Assembly (NCBI GenBank): GCA_023653785.1
Contig: JAMKCH010035896.1
Span: 1 to 64,000 of the forward strand
DNA: 64,000 nt
Source of the DNA: Ophioderma brevispina
Lineage: Eukaryota; Echinodermata; Ophiuroidea; Amphilepidida; Ophiodermatidae
Direction of reading: 5' to 3'
Part shown: positions 58,858-64,000 of the stretch, piece by piece
Numbering within the stretch: position 1 is the first letter of the stretch
Layout: each line of letters begins with the position of its first letter
Notes under the pieces: model-generated
Told to the model about the DNA's origin: nothing
The model's input: only the letters and a program-made list of their open reading frames with translations
Database searches by the model: none
Position numbers and translations under genes: made by a program

Positions 58858-59530
58858 ATGTCATCAACATTGAGTAAAATATTTTTAGACTTTACTTAAT
58901 TGCAATGATAAATTTTTTGACTCCTATATAGTTATAGGTATTTTTTTAGATTTGTTTTGGTTTTTGTTTGTTTGTTTTTTATGTTTTTATTTTGTTTTTG
59001 TTTTTATTTGGTACTTTTTTATATTTGTTTCAGATGTTTGTTTTTTTCTGTTAGTTATACAATGTACTATTGATTGAAATTTCGATGAGTTACCAGCTGA
59101 ATAATAGGTTAGCTTTTGACATAATTGCCTGATTACAATTGAACGTAGCGATTACGCATTAGTCAATACTTCACCAATCGGATTTGGATGAATAAGCGCA
59201 GTCGATTTGCATGCCGATAATTATTCATTAAGTTCTTGATGTATTGCATCTATTTGTATAGGTCAAATCGAGGTTATTAACACCGCAGATTTTAAAATAG
59301 ACAATTATAGGCCGTTAAAGTTTGCTTGTTTTTTAACACCATAGAAATAAGATTTCTATTTTAAGGTATAGACTCTGTAGCGAGTGTCATTCTGATTCTT
59401 TCCCCGTTCGTAAAGCCACATAACCTGGGAGGTTGTGGTAATGAACGTTCTGGCCTTGGTATTATTGCATTACCATGGCAAGTGAACTGTTCAAGCGCTT
59501 TCACTCGAGGGAAGTAAAAGCATTGTTTAT
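58858..59530. other. intergenic, T/G-rich stretch
   Basis: 58940-59050 is an imperfect (TTTTG)n region on plus. No gene is seen. Confidence 0.45.
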
Positions 59531-59650
59531 TAATGCACACTTGATAATGCACCCCATGATAATGCACGCATGCATATTTAAATCGTGTCATAATGCACGC
59601 ATGCATATTCAAATCGGGTCATAATGCACGCGTGCATATTCGAGGTAAAC
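59531..59650. repeat. 31-bp tandem repeat with TGCACGCATGCAT core
   Basis: AATGCACGC-TGCATATT recurs at 59561, 59592 and 59623, an exact period of 31. Shorter half-units (TAATGCAC) precede it at 59531 and 59545. The core TGCACGCATGCA is nearly palindromic and alternates purine and pyrimidine, a pattern prone to Z-DNA or cruciform. The minus frame 59361-59612 has His/Ala/Cys codons created by this array. Confidence 0.8.
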
Positions 59651-59733
59651 GTGCATTCGCGAATATAATTTTACGCGAAAACAAAGAAAAACCACTCGAA
59701 AATAATGCTCTAGTGGTTTATATGTGCCTATTG

Positions 59734-59997
59734 CTATGTTCTAAGTGCGTGGGTATAGATGGGTATTAAAGCAACTGCAGAAGCGCTGGGCTCCAAGGAA
59801 ATCATTCTCGATGGGGTTAATCCACAACAGCGAATTACATGTTCAAAAATTGTGGCATTCATAGTAAACCTAAGTAGGTCTGCAAACCGAACTCGATCAG
59901 CATTGCAATTAGCCTCGTGGACTCCACCGAGACTGAATTGATGCATCGAAACACAGGGGACCGTGTTTTTACTCCGATTGTCCGCGTCGAGAACCAT
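59734..59997 (-). other. unassigned frame in a locally GC-richer patch
   Basis: An 87-codon frame from ATG to stop lies in about 260 bp that is clearly less AT-rich than its surroundings. The plus strand is also open over 59759-59941 (ALGSKEIILDGVNPQQRI). Both peptides look ordinary and I recognise neither. A conserved exon or an old transposon ORF are both possible. No splice sites can be defended. Confidence 0.2.
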
Positions 59998-60150
59998 TGC
60001 TCTGGGCAGAATAACTTATATTAATTCCGCCTTGTAATCGCTTAATGTCATACCAAAGTCAAAACGTTCTCAATAATTATGTTTCCTTTCTAGCGTTTGC
60101 TTCTTAGGAAGTAGAGTAACAAAAGCCGAAAATCTACTCTATTCCCTAAT

Positions 60151-60621
60151 GTAAAAATAGTAAGATTAAGAAACTATAGTCTGATCGCTCTTGTGACAAA
60201 TGTCATGAATGTAATAAAGACATCGGATGAGGATTTTGTACAAACGTTCAGATTAACTAACACGATGGGATATTAGTGACATTTTCAAGTAAATTAACCA
60301 CAGAAATATCAAGTTAGATTGTCAGCTATTTTTTTTTCGAGTTGGAAACAAATAGTCAAGAGTAACGAGACGCTAGGCATGCGAAAGTTGTTGTGAAACG
60401 TAAAATCTTTTTTCAGCGAAAGCAGACGGGTGAGAAATTATCATCAATCATTTTCAGTGCACATGACAGGCTTTACAGCAAAAATCAGGTCAAATACTAT
60501 ATTTTTTTATTTTTTGTTAGTTATGGTAGGTGTTTATAATAAGATTAGAACTCTACTCTAACCTTTGGATTATTTAGGACTAAAGAAAACGCTGAATTAT
60601 GATCCTTTTATCTCCTGTAAG
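60151..60621 (+). repeat. tandem duplication T, copy 1
   Basis: Direct copy of 60712-61195 with moderate divergence. Shared words include CTCGGATGAGGATTTTGTA-type runs, CAGATTAACTAACACGATG, GGTGAGAAAT and TTTTATCTCCTGTAAG. The period is about 560-575 bp with a 90-bp spacer. No coding frame is seen. Confidence 0.8.
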
Positions 60622-60711
60622 TTAAGAACGGATTTGACTTGTGCCCATGAGGCCCCATTACACATAAGCGACGAATGGTCTACGAGCACTTACGCGCTCG
60701 ACCCCGCGTAT

Positions 60712-61195
60712 GTAAATAGTAAGATAAGAAACTAGGTCCTGATCGCCCTGTGACAAATGTCATGATGTCAATAAAGGACTCGGATGAGGATTTTGTAACA
60801 AACCTTTCAGATTAACTAACACGATGCGATATTAGTGACATGTTCAGTAAATAACCACCAGAAATTATCAAGTTATATTGTCAGGCTATTTTTTTTTTTT
60901 CGAGTGGAAACAAATAATATGAGTAACTTGCTCAGAACATGCGAAGTTGTTTGAAACGTAAAACTTTTGTTCAGCGAAAGCACACGGGTGAGAAATATCA
61001 TCAATCATTGTCAATGCACATGACAGCCTTTACTGCAAAAATCAATGTCACATACAATATTTTTTTTGATATTTTATTTTTTGTTCGTTATGGAAGGTAG
61101 TTATAATACGATTCGTACTCCTAGTTTTTCTGAACTTTAGATTATTTGGGACTGAATAAAACATTCTGATTATGATACCTTTTATCTCCTGTAAG
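60712..61195 (+). repeat. tandem duplication T, copy 2
   Basis: Second copy of 60151-60621. Three bases after its final CTCCTGTAAG the sequence enters the TTAA-CCCTCG terminus, at exactly the point where copy 1 diverges (CTGTAAG then TTAAGAACGG). Copy 1 thus still shows a TTAA there, consistent with an unoccupied TTAA target. Confidence 0.8.
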
Positions 61196-61197
61196 GT

Positions 61198-61290
61198 TTA
61201 ACCCTCGTCACCGAAGGGGGTGATGCTTCCACCCCCCCCGTCAGGTGTTTCTTCCCCCAGCTTTGCTAAAACCCCCCTTTTGGTGGGGCA
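61198..61290 (+). mobile_element. TTAA-CCCTCG element, copy 3 (left end only)
   Basis: TTAACCCTCGTCACCGAAGG followed by GGGTGATGCTTCCACCCC resembles the first 40 bp of copies 1 and 2. No right end can be found before the RTE-like element begins, so it is a truncated or solo end. Confidence 0.55.
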
Positions 61291-61299
61291 AATTATTAA

Positions 61300-64000
61300 T
61301 GTAATTGGCATTGACTGTTCCCGCCTCCTTTCAATTCATCAAAAACAAACATCACTGGGGTATATGTAGATACATGGTGATCCCAACGTGGATGGAGGGG
61401 GGGGGGAGACAAGTAACAACATGCCTGACAAAACACAGGAACACACACTTGACCTTTGGATAGCAATGGGCCTCCTCTTTCCATTGATACCAAAATGAGT
61501 ACACATGCCTAGCATTTTAACGTCCCATCATCATCAGTCGACTGCGCAGCGGGCGATCGCAAGTTAACCCTCCAGTCACTTCTTTTTGGGCCAAGTGGTG
61601 AGATAGCCCTTTGGTTGGCAACATGTTGTTTGTGTCGCCCCAGAGCTTTTGTATGTAGGAGAATATGATTCTCTGTCGCATTGCTTCCTCTGCCATGTGT
61701 GGTGGTAGAACGCATATCCCTACTAGGCTCTCCCTCGGCATCCTTAGAATATGACAAGAAAAGTAGCTGCCTCAGTCTATTTTTTATCAGAGGCTCCGTG
61801 CCTGTAGCAGCATAGATTTTGCCATTTGCGGAACGATCAATGCCCTTGACGTTCAGCATGATTCTGTAGCAACATGTTGCGATAGAATTGACCTTACTCT
61901 CCAAATTGTTTTGGCAGCACCCAAGTTTCGCAGCCTCAATACTGTCACACCTGTTGTGTTGAGAGGCGTACTTTCATTTTGGTATTGGTATCCTTTGACT
62001 TCACCATATGCGCTCCAACTTCTAAAATGCTGCCCAGGCAAGGGCTTTTCGTCTGTTAAAGTCTTTGAAACTGGAAGCCCATCATACAACCCATATATCG
62101 GAGACATGTTTGAAATGCCACTCAGCCAAACTTTAAGCAGTGGAAGTGGGTTGCAGTTGGTAGTCATGTAATCTGTCTTTTCTTTGCACACTATGATGGT
62201 CCCAATTCTTCAGCTGCAGCTGCTGTTCTTGATAATGTGCCTGAGTTCTAGGGATTGAAGACTCCATGGGCGATAATCGTCACGAAATCTAGGTCGTTAA
62301 GACTTTGACTTTGGCTGATACCTCCTGACTGACGTGGATGTGTCATCAATGCCGCATTTAATCTTTGTGCCTTTGTGCAGCAAGTGTATCAGCACAATGA
62401 AAATAAAGGGAGCTAATAGCAATACATCTCGCCTGCAGTACCCCCTGTTGAAACGAGGAAAGGTTCCGAGATATTTCCATCTACCGTAACAGCGCTTTGT
62501 ATGCTGTAGAGGAAGCCTATGGCTTTTACCAAAACCTGTCTGGGATACATAGTGCCGGATACCGAGACCATGACCTTCCTTGATCGAGTCAAAGGGCTTT
62601 CTTAAAAATCAATGAAGGTTTGATGTGTGAGTGGGAGTGTTTGATAACTCCTGAAAGCTCCATGCATTCTCCTTAGGCAAATATGGAACCTGCTGTGCAG
62701 CGCTTCTCTACCGGGGCGAAAACCAGCTTGTTGGATCTTAGTATAGATCAACATGCTCTGTAATGCTTGTTAACAGATTTTTGGTTGAGACTTTTGCTGT
62801 CACTGCCATCAGTAATTCCCGTACTTATTCATAGCAGCTTAGGTCTCCTTTCTGGGGGGATCTTAGGCAAAGGAACAATGATGCTAGTGATCCACTGTTT
62901 CGGGGGGTGAAGAGTGGTGAAAACTTCAAGCACAACTTTTTGGTTACCTGCAACAGTTACCTCCCCACACTCTGGAGTGCTCTTATGTTATTGCCCTGTC
63001 CCTCCATCTGTCCCTGTTGTTTTCATTCCGTGAATTGCCTTTCCTGGTTCGTTCGATGATTGTGTGTCTTTGGGCATATAGGAAGGTCCTGATCAGCAGG
63101 AGAATGTAGGTCAGATGTTGGTGGACCGATTTCTTGTTGAGTAGAGAGTAAAGTATGCCGCCACTCATCAAGAAGTTTCTTTTTTCACTTGATGGGGCTG
63201 TACCATCCCTTTTCTTGACTTGGTGGAAGCTCTTCTATCCTGACCATAGATTTTTGTGATAATTTCCATGTTGTATTCATTCACCCTTCCTCATGCTGCA
63301 ACTTTCATCTCCTCTGTTTTTGAGTTTGGGCCAGTCATCGTTTATAACGATTGCGTTCAGCCTTGCATTGAAGATCCTCCCTGCATTCCTTTAATGGTTG
63401 GTTCTATCAATGAGGAATTTCTTCTTTGCCCTTGTTCGCTCCTGCCTCAGGCCGTACGGTTTTCCTCATACAAACCTCAGCAGGCATTCCACAAGGGCTG
63501 CATTTGCCAACCACTTCTTTGGCTGCTGCTTCAACCGCTTCCTCAATTAGGTTGTACCGTTTAGTGATTGACACAGATGAGTCTAGTTCTTGACGGTACC
63601 TGAAACCTTTGTAAAGTTGGGGGGTGCGATCTGAAATTGTTGTTTTGAAGAGGATTTTGTAGCTTCTTCTTCCAGTCAAAACTTTGGTCTTCCAGGCTTT
63701 ACCTTAGATGTGCTAAGGATGGCTTTGAGACGGATGCTGAGTCTCTGTGATCAGAATCCAGGCTCCACAGTTTGTAGGCTCTGCGGTTACGGAGAGAATT
63801 CACTCATTTGCCATTGACTATGATGGTGTCCAGCTGGGCTTTGAAACCATTTGGTGCATCCAGTCCATAGACGGCTTGCTTGGTTTGGGGAATCTTGCCT
63901 GAGCTGCTTAGCTGGTACTCTTGACAGAGTGAAACAAGCCTCTCCCCCATTTTTGTTAGTTTTTCCTCAGGGAACAGTGGAGGACAACAAGTACTGGGTT
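61300..64000 (-). mobile_element. RTE-like non-LTR retrotransposon, runs off the right edge
   Basis: Minus-strand order from the window edge: endonuclease C-terminus (about 63700-64000), linker (63407-63679), reverse transcriptase (about 62200-63200) and post-RT C-terminal region (61500-62191). The left border is uncertain; coding similarity ends near 61510. The region is more GC-rich than the rest of the window, which may mean a younger or different-origin insertion. The N-terminal endonuclease lies beyond the window. Confidence 0.8.
61509..64000 (-). pseudogene. endonuclease/reverse-transcriptase polyprotein remnant (RTE-like)
   Basis: Readable blocks from N to C: MGERLVSLCQEYQ (about 63950), QLDTIIVNGK (about 63830) and SDHR (63744-63755), the late endonuclease motif. 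A linker follows, with QELDSSVSITKRYNLIEEA and AAAKEVVGKCSPCG (63407-63679). The RT block A region FIDF..KKA..DSI sits near 62585-62615, and an LAPFIFIVLI segment lies near 62400-62440. The catalytic F-A-D-D-I area near 62263-62285 reads NDLDFVTIIA, so the Asp-Asp pair is lost through small indels. Then come KTDYMTTNCNPLP (62191 on) and GEVKGYQYQN, and finally RIMLNVKGIDRSANGKIYAA with EGEPSRDM (61509-61904). This order and wording fit RTE-type elements (family knowledge). Many frameshifts leave no active product. Confidence 0.8.

Noticed and set aside
59531..59650. CRISPR-like spaced repeats
   Set aside because: The 31-bp units are contiguous without unique spacers, in eukaryotic-looking DNA without cas-like genes.

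Overview
The window reads as gene-poor, repeat-rich DNA from a metazoan. It is AT-rich. It has no operon-like packing, no ribosome-binding-site-led genes and no open frame longer than 186 codons. It carries several families of short terminal-inverted-repeat (TIR) elements, decayed non-LTR retrotransposons of three kinds, microsatellites and pure homopolymer blocks. This mix suits a marine invertebrate (hemichordate, echinoderm, amphioxus or mollusc are all possible). I cannot place it more narrowly from sequence alone. I see no convincing intact host gene, no tRNA or rRNA gene and no CRISPR array.

Layout. 1-15.7 kb: diffuse intergenic DNA with a mariner-like remnant (519-1665), a small hairpin element (4001), a decayed coding stretch of unknown kind (5377-6006) and two opposed copies of one 347-bp MITE (6827, 12711). 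15.7-24 kb: a tandem pair of non-LTR 3' ends joined by poly-A, several foldback MITEs (16811, 18020, 19713, 22683), a G-A-G homopolymer block, and the first of three elements beginning TTAA-CCCTCG (23407). 24.45-45.9 kb: a complex of duplicated segments. A roughly 3.6-kb unit occurs at 24450-29930 and at 41975-45905, and partly at 36000-37474. The first copy holds a 1.88-kb reverse-transcriptase insertion that the second lacks. Between them lies a second decayed non-LTR element (29935-32390), then a direct A-B-A'-B' arrangement (31455-34821, 34822-37474, 37475-40815, 40816-43469). B and B' are practically identical, while A and A' differ by scores of small insertions and deletions. Each A copy contains a Tc1/mariner-like element with a truncated helix-turn-helix transposase, and a foldback element is nested in its left TIR.

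45.9-59.7 kb: an older repeat family in three main copies (47190, 47840, 53540), with a flanking segment duplicated 5.7 kb apart (49640 and 55320). This stretch also holds several TIR elements (51851, 52927, 54506, 56698, 58714), a cluster of 15-bp palindromes (56640-57175) and a 31-bp tandem array (59531). 59.7-64 kb: a tandem duplication (60151, 60712), a third TTAA-CCCTCG terminus (61198), and an RTE-like non-LTR retrotransposon on the minus strand. That element has endonuclease, linker, reverse transcriptase and C-terminal regions, all frameshifted, and runs off the right edge.

How parts act together: I see no host pathway. Any biochemistry once encoded here was that of mobile elements: target-primed reverse transcription (endonuclease plus reverse transcriptase) and cut-and-paste transposition. 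Every such frame seen is broken or truncated, so the local elements look non-autonomous. The most useful signals are structural: nested insertions with matching empty sites, unclassified TIR families, and a duplication pattern that may be partly an assembly artefact.
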